Part shown: piece by piece, positions 1-8,072 of the stretch | How the letters are laid out: every line of letters starts with the position of its first letter | Position numbering within the stretch: position 1 is the stretch's first letter | Assembly (NCBI RefSeq): GCF_002051585.1 | Contig: NZ_MZGX01000024.1 | Coordinates: 31,034 to 95,033, forward strand | DNA length: 64,000 nucleotides | Direction: 5' to 3' | DNA from: Ruminiclostridium hungatei | Lineage (GTDB): Bacteria > Bacillota > Clostridia > Acetivibrionales > DSM-1351 | Position numbers and translations under genes: made by a program | The notes under the pieces: model-generated | Told to the model about the DNA's origin: nothing | The model's database searches: none | The model's input: the letters and a program-made list of their open reading frames with translations, nothing else

Positions 1-707
1 TTGAGTTTTTGGCAACACCCCCATATCACGGGTCACTGATGAACTATATTGCTTTTCCTGAAAACATGTGCTTCAAGCTTCCTGAAAATATAACCACCAA
101 GGAAGGTGCACTTGTAGAACCGCTGGCAGTTGGAATGCATGCTGCAATACAGGGGAATGTAAAGCTGGGTGACTCGGTGGTAATACTGGGGGCAGGCACC
201 ATCGGACTGGTAACTCTTTTGGCCTGTAAGGCGTATGGAGCTACCGAAATCACAGTGGTTGACGTTCTTCCGAAGCGCCTTGAATACGCCCGTAAATTAG
301 GTGCCACAGCTACAGTCAATGCACTTGAAGCTGATGTCTTTGCGGAAATAGATAAAATCACCGGCAAAAAAGGTATGGATATAGTTATTGAAACAGCAGG
401 TTCCGCCAGGACAATATCCCAAACCCCTTATCTGGTAAAGAACGGCGGAACAATTGTACTTGTCGGCCTGGCACCACAGGACATTATCGAGTTTAATTTT
501 GCCAAGATCATGGCGAAGGAAGCTCAGATAAAGTCGGTTTTCAGATACAGAAATATATACCCTACCGCCATAAAGGCAATTGCGAAGGGGATAATTGACA
601 TTTCAGGCATTGTAACTCATGAATTTGATTTTGAAGATTCCGCGAAGGCCTTTGATCATGTGATAAATAACAAACAGGATGTTGTAAAAGCAGTAATTAA
701 GATCTAG
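1..707 (+). CDS. Zinc-dependent medium-chain alcohol/polyol dehydrogenase, C-terminal part (5' end outside window)
   Basis: The gene enters the window already open; the first complete in-frame codon is at position 3, and the N-terminal zinc-binding half is missing. About 234 residues remain. The visible part starts in the catalytic domain (ATPPYHGSL, then EGALVEPLAVGMHA, whose Glu belongs to the catalytic zinc region of sorbitol-dehydrogenase-type enzymes). The Rossmann dinucleotide-binding motif GAGTIG follows. The acidic residue after beta-2 (VVDV) suggests NAD(H) rather than NADP(H). The closest family is sorbitol/L-iditol/xylitol dehydrogenase (oxidation of a polyol to a ketose); the exact substrate cannot be told. 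A strong terminator follows directly, so it is the last gene of its transcript. Confidence 0.85.
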   Translation, partial: EFLATPPYHGSLMNYIAFPENMCFKLPENITTKEGALVEPLAVGMHAAIQGNVKLGDSVVILGAGTIGLVTLLACKAYGATEITVVDVLPKRLEYARKLGATATVNALEADVFAEIDKITGKKGMDIVIETAGSARTISQTPYLVKNGGTIVLVGLAPQDIIEFNFAKIMAKEAQIKSVFRYRNIYPTAIKAIAKGIIDISGIVTHEFDFEDSAKAFDHVINNKQDVVKAVIKI

Positions 708-746
708 TATAACATTTGCTGAATCTCCTTTAAATATATCCTTATT

Positions 747-779
747 GCCGTTGACCGAAGGGTCAACGGCGCTTTTTTT
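747..779 (+). terminator. Rho-independent terminator after the dehydrogenase
   Basis: There is a perfect 10-bp stem (gccgttgacc / ggtcaacggc) with a GAAG tetraloop, followed by a T run (gcttttttt). It lies 40 bp after the dehydrogenase stop and ends that transcript. Confidence 0.93.
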
Positions 780-1068
780 GTCAGCCGTCATTTGATGCAT
801 TGCAACCCTGCAAAACGGAACAAAACAAAAAAATATTTATAATTGTACGGATAGTATTTCGGGGATTTATATGAAAATAAACAGTATTAAATGATTTAGT
901 ACAAAATATCCAAAAAATAAATAGCGTAAAAATGATTTATAGTTAATATTATGCAATGAAGCGATTGGAACTTGCATAAAACAATCTGAAAACCTGTTTT
1001 ACATGGTGCGATTTCATTTAAAAATGAATGTTTTTAATAGTAAAGCTGCAAAATATGCAAGAATTTCC
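780..1068. other. AT-rich intergenic spacer without a gene
   Basis: No plausible coding frame is seen on either strand. The only structure noticed is the 13-mer caaaacggaacaa at 811-823, which recurs as a direct repeat at 1107-1119, just downstream of the moxR promoter -10 box. It could be half of an operator pair; this is speculative. Confidence 0.6.
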
Positions 1069-1097
1069 TTGACGCATATAAATGACGATGCTATAAT
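1069..1097 (+). promoter_or_regulatory. Sigma-A promoter of the moxR/Fec importer operon
   Basis: The -35 box TTGACG (1069-1074) and a perfect -10 box TATAAT (1092-1097) are separated by 17 bp. Transcription should start near 1104, leaving a leader of about 105 nt before moxR. Confidence 0.85.
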
Positions 1098-1144
1098 AAA
1101 ACAAAACAAAACGGAACAATTTATAACGATTACGACGAACAATA

Positions 1145-1192
1145 GACGAAGGTGTCAGTATTTTCTTTGAAAAATACTGGCACCTTTATCAT
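1145..1192 (+). promoter_or_regulatory. Leader hairpin preceded by GACGAAG (possible attenuator)
   Basis: The heptamer GACGAAG (1145-1151) runs into a 15-bp hairpin with one G-U pair (arms 1150-1164 and 1171-1185, loop cuuuga). The downstream sequence (ttatcattt) is only moderately T-rich, so this is a weak terminator or a protein/RNA-binding hairpin. The same heptamer directly precedes both terminator hairpins of the nifH leader. Confidence 0.65.
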
Positions 1193-1208
1193 TTGAAAGG
1201 AGTCTTAT

Positions 1209-2171
1209 ATGGATACATTTACTGCCTCTCAAAAAGTTTTGAATGATGTGATTCTGAATATTGAAAAGGTTATAATCGGGAAACGAGCTGCTGTGGAGCT
1301 GATAGTACTGGCCCTGATAAGCGGTGGGCATGTATTGATAGAGGATATTCCCGGAGTTGGAAAAACAACACTGGTTTCGGCTTTGGCCAGGTCGGTATCC
1401 TGCGGTTTTAAAAGAATACAGTTTACACCTGATATTATGCCCTCGGATGTAACCGGTTTTTCTGTATATAATCAAAAAACAGGTGAATTTGAGTTCCGGC
1501 CGGGAGCGGCAATGAGCAATTTTTTACTGGCCGATGAAATAAACCGTGCTTCTGCCAAAACCCAGTCAAGTCTTCTTGAAATAATGGAAGAAAAGCAGGT
1601 GACGGTTGACTCGGTGACTTATAAACTTGATGAACCTTTCATGGTTCTGGCAACCCAAAATCCCATCGAATATTTAGGGACTTATCCATTGCCGGAGGCT
1701 CAGATAGACAGGTTTTTAATTAAGATTTCCCTGGGCTACCCCAGCGTTGAAGAAGAAATAAGGGTTGTGGTGCAGGGAAAGAACCAAAAGGATTCTCTTG
1801 AACCGGTGGCATCTGCCGGGGAAATTCTAATGGCAAGAGGGGAAGCCTCGAAAGTGTATGTAAGTGAATTAGTGGTCAAATACATAATCAATGTCACGGC
1901 TGCCACGCGAACCCATGCAGATGTGACGCTGGGCAGCAGTCCAAGAGGTTCAATTGCATTATACGGGTTGTGCCAGGCTTTTGCTCTTTATCAGGGAAGA
2001 GACTATGTGATACCTGATGATGTGAAATTTATGGCGCCTTATGCATTGCCCCACAGGTTGATTTTGAAAAGTGAAGCAAAGGTAAACAAAAAAACTCAAC
2101 TGCAGGTTATAGAGGAAATTTTGCGTAAAATACCTGTTCCGGTGTTGAAAAGACTAAGTTCGATAAAATAA
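1209..2171 (+). CDS. MoxR-family AAA+ ATPase
   Basis: This 320-residue cytoplasmic AAA+ ATPase of the MoxR/RavA type is thought to act as a chaperone for maturation of metal- or surface-associated proteins with von Willebrand factor-type partners. Walker A is GVGKTT near residue 50, Walker B is LLADEIN near residue 110, and the sensor region LATQNPIEYLGTYPLPEAQ is typical of MoxR. The start is ATG 1209 with RBS AAAGGAG. It is the first gene of a run with DUF58 and membrane-protein genes, the standard MoxR partnership, and it lies behind the leader hairpin described above. The client protein is unknown. Confidence 0.93.
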   Translation: MDTFTASQKVLNDVILNIEKVIIGKRAAVELIVLALISGGHVLIEDIPGVGKTTLVSALARSVSCGFKRIQFTPDIMPSDVTGFSVYNQKTGEFEFRPGAAMSNFLLADEINRASAKTQSSLLEIMEEKQVTVDSVTYKLDEPFMVLATQNPIEYLGTYPLPEAQIDRFLIKISLGYPSVEEEIRVVVQGKNQKDSLEPVASAGEILMARGEASKVYVSELVVKYIINVTAATRTHADVTLGSSPRGSIALYGLCQAFALYQGRDYVIPDDVKFMAPYALPHRLILKSEAKVNKKTQLQVIEEILRKIPVPVLKRLSSIK

Positions 2172-2186
2172 AGGGAGGTGTTTTCA

Positions 2187-3398
2187 GTGGGGAGAATAGC
2201 CGTATATTGCATCATATTGGCATTTGCCGCGGTACCTCTGTTCTATAATAATACCGTTACAGGCTATTTGGCTCCGTTGATGCTGATTTGCCTGGGCATT
2301 GCCAATTATATCTATATCCTTTTGCTCAGACGCAGCTTTGAATGTGTGGAACAGGCAGAGGCGGCAAATTGTAAAAAAGGCGGTAAGCTGAAATTTTCTC
2401 TGGTACTTTCAAATAAAGGCTTTTTGGTATACCCTCACATCCGGGCATGTTTTATTAAAAGCAATGTGTTTGAGCAAGCTGAGCGAATCTATCACGATTT
2501 TACTCTTAACCCCTTTGAAAATAAACAGTTTTCCTTTGAAGTGGATTTTGAACATCTGGGAAAATACAGTGTAGGTCTTGAATATGCGGAAATATCCGAC
2601 TTTCTGGGGTTGTTCCGGATTAAATACCATAATAAGGAAAGAAGTTCCGTTGAGGTACAACCCCAGTTGATGGATGCAGGCAGATTTGAGCTTAAAAATA
2701 TAAATGCTTCTCAAAATATTTTATCCTCTGTTAAATCGAAGTTTCAGGAAAATGATTATGCAGGAGTCAGAGAATATTCGTATGGAGATTCGCTGAAGAA
2801 TATTCATTGGAAGCTGTCGGCACATTCCACCGGCCATATGACAAAATTGTTTGAAAATTACGCCACGCCTTCTGCCACCATATATATGGATTTTGATGCA
2901 CCGGGCTGTACCCCGGCAGATTTGCCGTACATATACGATGGCCTGATAGAAACGGCCTATTCCGTAAGTCATTGTATTCTGGCGGGGGAATCGGATATAG
3001 AACTTGTATTTCCAAGGGACGGAAACATCCACCGGCTGAGGCTCAATACCCCGGCGGAGCTCCAACCGCAACTGTCCTGCCTGCCTCTGGTTTCTGCTGA
3101 TTCAAATTATCCTTTCAGCGCTGTTCTGGATGAGTATACGGGAACAGGAAAAATGACAGCGAATATTATGCTCATTTTGAGTGCAAATATCGATAATGCA
3201 CTTTTGAACAAACTTGCGGAATTAAAAAATACTAACAGAGATATTTTACTGTTCAATATTGCACCTGCGGCGGCAGCCATGCCGACAAACGGCCGGCGGG
3301 CAGGAATAGGGGATTTTATTGAGGCCCATGGGATAGGGTATCATGTAATAAATGATGTGAGTGACGTCAAAGATGCACTAAGGGAGGTCACGACGTGA
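2187..3398 (+). CDS. DUF58 domain membrane protein, partner of MoxR
   Basis: About 403 residues. Two N-terminal hydrophobic segments (residues about 5-50) anchor the protein. The signature DUF58 block, around YSYGDSLKNIHWKLSA, lies near residues 195-215, and a vWA-like C-terminal domain follows. The start is taken as GTG 2187 because the ribosome binding site gggaggt (2173-2179) overlaps an earlier GTG at 2178. It follows moxR by 15 bp and ends in a GTGA overlap with the next small frame, so it is translationally coupled. DUF58 proteins with MoxR ATPases are common pairs whose biochemical role is unsettled. Confidence 0.88.
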   Translation: MGRIAVYCIILAFAAVPLFYNNTVTGYLAPLMLICLGIANYIYILLLRRSFECVEQAEAANCKKGGKLKFSLVLSNKGFLVYPHIRACFIKSNVFEQAERIYHDFTLNPFENKQFSFEVDFEHLGKYSVGLEYAEISDFLGLFRIKYHNKERSSVEVQPQLMDAGRFELKNINASQNILSSVKSKFQENDYAGVREYSYGDSLKNIHWKLSAHSTGHMTKLFENYATPSATIYMDFDAPGCTPADLPYIYDGLIETAYSVSHCILAGESDIELVFPRDGNIHRLRLNTPAELQPQLSCLPLVSADSNYPFSAVLDEYTGTGKMTANIMLILSANIDNALLNKLAELKNTNRDILLFNIAPAAAAMPTNGRRAGIGDFIEAHGIGYHVINDVSDVKDALREVTT

Positions 3399-3505
3399 AA
3401 GAATCATTTACTGTGACATTGTGGTTTTCACGTATCAAAAACCTGCTGGCAGGTTTTCATTACGATTTGTGTCGCTGCAAAGCAGCGGGATGGGAGTTTA
3501 TATGA
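3395..3505 (+). CDS. Coupled 36-residue small ORF between DUF58 and membrane-protein genes
   Basis: GTG 3395 has its own strong RBS (gggaggt, 3382-3388, spacing 6). It overlaps the DUF58 stop as GTGA, and the 36-codon frame ends in an ATGA overlap with the next gene at 3502. The peptide begins MKESFTVTLW and contains FHYDLCRCKA. It has no recognised domain. The two nested overlaps and the RBS argue that it is translated. It may be a genuine small protein, a coupling leader, or the residue of a lost larger gene: MoxR-DUF58 loci often carry a transglutaminase here. Confidence 0.5.
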   Translation: MKESFTVTLWFSRIKNLLAGFHYDLCRCKAAGWEFI

Positions 3506-4806
3506 AAAAAGGCCTAACAGATATGCTGGTACAAGTTATATTAATGACTGCTGCGGCAAAAGGAATCAGTACAAATATATTCGGTGCCTTCTGGGTATCT
3601 GAAAAGCAAATGTCTTCCCAGGCGGAACAGGTTATAGCAGCAGCTCTTATCATACTTATCCTCAGCATGTGCTTTTATAGCAGAAAAACTGCAATGGCAG
3701 TATTGATTCCGGCTGGTATAGGAATTATAGGCATTGCAGTATATACCCGTTGGACAGGTAATATGGGGCCTGAAATCTTTGACTATTTGTCCAGGCCATA
3801 CTATTCAATTATTATTGTCTGCTCCGCTGCCGTATTTATTTTGACAAGACTGAGAACGGGAATCATTCTCCTTGGATTGTCAGGCATATTTTCGCTCTTT
3901 GTACTGGTCATCCTGCAATATGAAATATCGGTTGTGAATTTTATATTGTTTTTAAGTACGGTGTTACTTTTGTATATGTGGAGAAGGTATGCCGATAAAA
4001 ACCCATATGAGGCCGACGGACTTCCAAAAAGATCTCACCTGCCCATGCTGGCCGCGCTGGTTGTCATGTGCCTGGCGGTACTTTCCACCTCTTACGGTTT
4101 GTACCGGTTGGTTTCAAATTTTATAAAACCTCCCGCAATGGAACTTGCAGTTTTATCAGATCAGAACTTTATTAACTCTATGGGAAAATTGGGTGTTGTT
4201 ACATATAAAGATGAGAGAGAGACTCAAAAGGAGCAACTTGAAGAAAGCTTTGATAATATGCCGGAACTGCCTGAGAACAAGGCTGATCCGTTGAATGAAA
4301 TCAAAAATACCCAAAGTGACACAAATAATTTAAGTATTGCCGATAATCTGGTGCAAAAAGCAAAAGCCATAACATATTTCCGCAGCCGGCCTTCATTCTT
4401 AATTGGAATAGCATGTGTCATACTGCTTCCGTTTTTTGCAATATTATTGAAAAAGCTGCAGAGGAAATTGTGGTTCATACGGTTGAAACAACTGGAGAAT
4501 GATGAACAGGTGGTGGCTTTGTACAAATATTTTCTGAGAATCCTGGAATTGTTCGGTTATAAAAGGAAGCATCAGGAAACACCTTTGGAATATGCCGAAA
4601 AAATATCAGGTTCCATTAATTCAATACAGTTTGGTCAAGGGGATTTCAGAGAAGTGACCCAAGTGTTTTTAAAGGCAAATTACAGCAGAAGTCAAACCAC
4701 AGATCAGGAATGCCAGTGCATATACTCTTTTTACCAGGTATTTTTAAAATCCTGTTTGAGGGATGCGGGGCTTATACCATTTTCAATTAAATACCTGTTG
4801 CTGTGA
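3502..4806 (+). CDS. Multi-pass membrane protein of the MoxR locus with DUF4129-like C-terminus
   Basis: About 434 residues from ATG 3502, which overlaps the stop of the preceding small ORF (ATGA) and has RBS gggag 5 nt upstream. An upstream in-frame ATG at 3421 lacks an RBS. Hydrophobic helices cover roughly residues 10-215. A charged extracytoplasmic stretch follows, then another helix (near 300-320) and a cytoplasmic helical tail around YKRKHQETPLEYAEKI, which looks like the DUF4129 tail found on transglutaminase-type proteins of MoxR loci. No transglutaminase catalytic core is present. Its function is unknown beyond membership in the MoxR/DUF58 module. Confidence 0.7.
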   Translation: MKKGLTDMLVQVILMTAAAKGISTNIFGAFWVSEKQMSSQAEQVIAAALIILILSMCFYSRKTAMAVLIPAGIGIIGIAVYTRWTGNMGPEIFDYLSRPYYSIIIVCSAAVFILTRLRTGIILLGLSGIFSLFVLVILQYEISVVNFILFLSTVLLLYMWRRYADKNPYEADGLPKRSHLPMLAALVVMCLAVLSTSYGLYRLVSNFIKPPAMELAVLSDQNFINSMGKLGVVTYKDERETQKEQLEESFDNMPELPENKADPLNEIKNTQSDTNNLSIADNLVQKAKAITYFRSRPSFLIGIACVILLPFFAILLKKLQRKLWFIRLKQLENDEQVVALYKYFLRILELFGYKRKHQETPLEYAEKISGSINSIQFGQGDFREVTQVFLKANYSRSQTTDQECQCIYSFYQVFLKSCLRDAGLIPFSIKYLLL

Positions 4807-4902
4807 GGAATACAGCTTTAAATATACGGAAGCATAACTTTTTGAATGTGAGCAAGGAGTATTCTGGTTTAGAAGAGTTTAATCCGAAAGGGGGTGCGCC
4901 AT

Positions 4903-6111
4903 TTGAGCAAAAAATCAGAGGAACATATGGATATTTCATCCAATGAAATAAAGCTGTCTTTTGGGCCCAAAGTTGAAGCAGCTGTTAAATGCAAACCCCG
5001 TCAGATAGAAAAAGCTCAGGATGCAGGCCACTTTAAATTAATTGTTCTTCTGCTGGGCTGCTCAATAATTGCAGCGCTGTTCTTTTCGGTATTTGGCTGG
5101 GGAAACCCGTTAAAGTCACTCCGTTTAGCCGGTTCACTGCTGTTTGGCATGGAGCTTGAAAACGGGGCCTCCCCCTCGAAAATGATTAATTACCTTCTTT
5201 CATATGTACTGCCTATGAATGTGGGCATAGCTGTAACAGGCTCGGTACTGGCATTGGCTGGAGCAGCGTACCAGGGAGTATTTAAAAATCCAATGGCATC
5301 CCCTGACATTTTAGGAGCAACTGCAGGAGGCAGTCTTGGCGGAGGCATTTATATCCTGTTGTTCAGTATGGTGGAGGATCCGTTAAAAATCAGTATTGCC
5401 AGCGAAACAAGAGATACCTTTATGGCTAATATTGGAAGGCAGCTGTTTATATTCCTGTTTGGATTTTTGTCGGTAGTGGCTATTATGGCTATTGGCGTAC
5501 TTATTGACAGGGGGTTTAAATCAACCTCCACAATGGTGCTGGCTGGTATGATAGTATCTTCAATGTTTAATTCTATTCTGGGATATATAAGATATATAAT
5601 CACCATGATGGATCCAAATGATGAGAGACTTCCCATGCTGAACATGTTTCTTATGGGCAATTTTCTCAATGTGGCACAGGTTCCAAATTTTATAAAGCTA
5701 TTAGTGCCATGCCTGATTTTTTCGGTTCCATTGCTTTTGATGAGATATCAAATAAACGGACTGGTTTTTGGAGATGAAGAAGCGCAGGCTATGGGCATAA
5801 ATATAAAAGTCTTAAGAACCGGAATTATTTTTTGTGCTACCATTCTCACCACAACAACTATTGCCACAGTGGGACAAATAGGGTGGGTGGGGCTGGTAAT
5901 ACCCCATATGGGAAGATTGCTTGCAGGCCCTGATTTCAAAAGGCTTATGCCTGTATCAATGCTTTTAGGCGCATTGTTTCTGCTTCTGGCTCAGGCTGTC
6001 TCCAATCTGGGACACCTGCCGGTGGGTGTTTATACCTCCATACTTGGAATTCCTGTATTTTTTTATTTTTTGATTTCTTCCAGGAAAAAAGGAAAGAAAT
6101 TATGGAATTAA
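4903..6111 (+). CDS. FecCD-type ABC importer permease 1
   Basis: About 402 residues with a long hydrophilic N-terminus (about 45 residues) before the helices. FecCD hallmarks are present: GAAYQGVFKNPMASPDILG (coupling region), the GDEEAQAMGI motif and the terminal block IGWVGLVIPHMGRLLAGPD. Such permeases carry siderophore iron, heme, cobalamin or, in MolB-type systems, molybdate. TTG 4903 is preferred because RBS aaaggggg (4887-4894) overlaps GTG 4894. It is the first importer gene, 96 bp after the MoxR-module membrane gene, with no terminator seen between them. The substrate cannot be assigned from sequence alone. Confidence 0.9.
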   Translation: MSKKSEEHMDISSNEIKLSFGPKVEAAVKCKPRQIEKAQDAGHFKLIVLLLGCSIIAALFFSVFGWGNPLKSLRLAGSLLFGMELENGASPSKMINYLLSYVLPMNVGIAVTGSVLALAGAAYQGVFKNPMASPDILGATAGGSLGGGIYILLFSMVEDPLKISIASETRDTFMANIGRQLFIFLFGFLSVVAIMAIGVLIDRGFKSTSTMVLAGMIVSSMFNSILGYIRYIITMMDPNDERLPMLNMFLMGNFLNVAQVPNFIKLLVPCLIFSVPLLLMRYQINGLVFGDEEAQAMGINIKVLRTGIIFCATILTTTTIATVGQIGWVGLVIPHMGRLLAGPDFKRLMPVSMLLGALFLLLAQAVSNLGHLPVGVYTSILGIPVFFYFLISSRKKGKKLWN

Positions 6112-6174
6112 AAGTTTTGTTTTAAAAAAGTGCATTAAATGTTGAAATAAAAAATGGGGAAGGAGGCCGTCAAT

Positions 6175-7281
6175 ATGAAAAACACATCTGCGGGATATAT
6201 GAGGGACAATTCGGATATACGCAGCAGGGACATTATAAGAATCAAACCGTATTTTTGGACAATTTTGACAGTGCTGCTGCTGGTGGTAATATTATTATCC
6301 TCCGCGGTGAACTATAGAGAAATTCATCCGGTAACTTATGTAGTGAAGGATTTTGCATTGCTTGTAAAGACAAAGGCGGCAAACCTTGCTTCCATTCCTG
6401 TTATCTGGGAGGTGCAATACTCCGGTTATTTTCAGAAAAGTGTCGATAACTTGAACAGAAGTATATTTGCAGTATTTGTGGGAGCAGCACTTGCCGCAGC
6501 AGGGGCGGCCTTCCAGGGCTTATTCAAAAATCCTGTGGTCTCCCCTTCCATATTGGGAGTATCCTCCGGTGCCAGTGTAGGAGTAGCAATAAGCATTATG
6601 CTTTTTAATGCATATGTGAAGGATATACGCATGTATGCAGTTGCCTTTGCCTTTGGGTTCGGATGTGTGCTGCTGGTCCTGGCCATCTCTTCGGCCATAG
6701 GGAGAGGGAGGTTGAATATTGCTGACCTGCTGCTGGTTGGAACGGTGGTATCCTCATTTTTTAACGGGATTTTTTCAATAATCGTTCAGGTTGTTCCCAG
6801 GGAATTGGCGGCACAGATAAGTTCATTCCTTCTTGGAGCCATATACGCCGCTCCTGAAAAAAATGAGTTCAAAGGCTTTATTACAGCGGTGATCATAGGG
6901 CTTTTACCGTTAATATTGGTCCGGTACAGGATAAATATTTTATCCTTCGGTGATGAAGAAGCAATGTCACAGGGAATAAATCCCGGCTTGCTCCGTGTGA
7001 TAATAATTTTATGCGGAACGGTGCTTGTTGTCTCAACGGTACTCTTTTGCGGGATTATAGGCTGGGTGGGGCTGGTTATCCCCCATATAGGCAGGATGCT
7101 GGCAGGTCCGGATTTCAAAACCTTGCTTCCGGTATGTGTTCTGGCAGGAGCCATATTCATGCTGATTGCCGAGAATATGTCCATGCTGCTGGGATATTTT
7201 CCTCTGGGTATAATTACTTCTATTATTGGTGCTCCATTGTTTTTCTATCTTCTTGCTATGAACAGGAGGGAACAATTTTGA
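6175..7281 (+). CDS. FecCD-type ABC importer permease 2
   Basis: About 368 residues, the second half of the permease heterodimer. It shows GAAFQGLFKNPVVSPSILG, FGDEEAMSQGI and IGWVGLVIPHIGRMLAGPDF, parallel to permease 1, so the pair probably arose by duplication. ATG 6175 is preferred over ATG 6154 because RBS aaggagg (6160-6166) lies 8 nt before it. Its stop overlaps the ATPase start as TTGA, showing tight coupling. About ten membrane helices are expected. Confidence 0.9.
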   Translation: MKNTSAGYMRDNSDIRSRDIIRIKPYFWTILTVLLLVVILLSSAVNYREIHPVTYVVKDFALLVKTKAANLASIPVIWEVQYSGYFQKSVDNLNRSIFAVFVGAALAAAGAAFQGLFKNPVVSPSILGVSSGASVGVAISIMLFNAYVKDIRMYAVAFAFGFGCVLLVLAISSAIGRGRLNIADLLLVGTVVSSFFNGIFSIIVQVVPRELAAQISSFLLGAIYAAPEKNEFKGFITAVIIGLLPLILVRYRINILSFGDEEAMSQGINPGLLRVIIILCGTVLVVSTVLFCGIIGWVGLVIPHIGRMLAGPDFKTLLPVCVLAGAIFMLIAENMSMLLGYFPLGIITSIIGAPLFFYLLAMNRREQF

Positions 7282-8057
7282 TTCTTGATATAAATAAAAT
7301 TTCCTGCGGTTACGGTTCAAGGGCAGTTCTGAAAAACATATCCTTTTCCATTGCATCGGGTGAAATCTGCTGCCTGCTTGGACCCAACGGAGTTGGGAAA
7401 ACAACGCTTTTTAAAACTATTCTGGGTTTTTTAAAAACAATAGAAGGCAATATTTCGGTGGACGGAGAGGATATTAAGGCCCTTTCCAGAAAGCAATTGG
7501 CCAGAATATTGGGATATGTTCCGCAGGCGCATACCCCACCCTTTCCTTATACGGTAGGTGAGGTGGTCACCATGGGAAGGACAGTTCATCTGGGGATTTT
7601 TTCTTCTCCGTCGAACAAGGATGCAAAAATTGCCGAAGGAGCTCTGGAAGTATTGGGAATACAGCACCTAAGGGACAGGATTTACACTGAAATATCGGGC
7701 GGGGAACGCCAGTTGGTCCTTATAGCCAGAGCCCTGGCAAAAGAACCGGAATTTCTTATTATGGACGAACCCACAGCAAATCTGGATTTTGGAAATCAGA
7801 TAAGAGTTGTCGAACAGGTTAATAAACTGGCACGGAGAGGACTGGGAATACTGATGACAACCCATTCTCCCGAGCATGTATTCCAATGTGACAGCAATGT
7901 TGCACTGCTGGACAGGGAAGGCGGGTTGGCATTTGGAAAAGCTGAAAAGGTTGTAACAGAGGAAAGTCTTTTAAGGGCTTATGGAATACAGGTAAAAATT
8001 GCCGAGGTGCCAACCGAAACAGGAAGCAAAAAGGTGTGTGTTCCGGACAGTGTTTAG
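7278..8057 (+). CDS. FecE/BtuD-type ABC importer ATPase
   Basis: About 259 residues. Walker A is GPNGVGKTT (near residue 36), the signature motif is SGGERQLVLIARALA, Walker B is FLIMDEPTANLD, and the switch histidine lies in TTHSPEHVF. The start is TTG 7278, overlapping the permease 2 stop (TTGA), with RBS aggaggg at 7264-7270. It powers import by the two FecCD permeases. The order permease-permease-ATPase-binding protein is a complete iron-chelate/cobalamin/molybdate-type importer. Confidence 0.92.
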   Translation: MILDINKISCGYGSRAVLKNISFSIASGEICCLLGPNGVGKTTLFKTILGFLKTIEGNISVDGEDIKALSRKQLARILGYVPQAHTPPFPYTVGEVVTMGRTVHLGIFSSPSNKDAKIAEGALEVLGIQHLRDRIYTEISGGERQLVLIARALAKEPEFLIMDEPTANLDFGNQIRVVEQVNKLARRGLGILMTTHSPEHVFQCDSNVALLDREGGLAFGKAEKVVTEESLLRAYGIQVKIAEVPTETGSKKVCVPDSV

Positions 8058-8072
8058 AGAAAGGAGGCAGGT

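Noticed and set aside
1155..1475. Minus-strand ORF over the moxR start, and many similar antisense ORFs across the window
   Set aside because: They lie entirely antisense to strong genes, lack RBSs and show no family resemblance.
7011..7277. Long N-terminal extension of the importer ATPase
   Set aside because: The extension is an out-of-frame copy of permease 2 coding sequence; TTG 7278 with aggaggg is the proper start.
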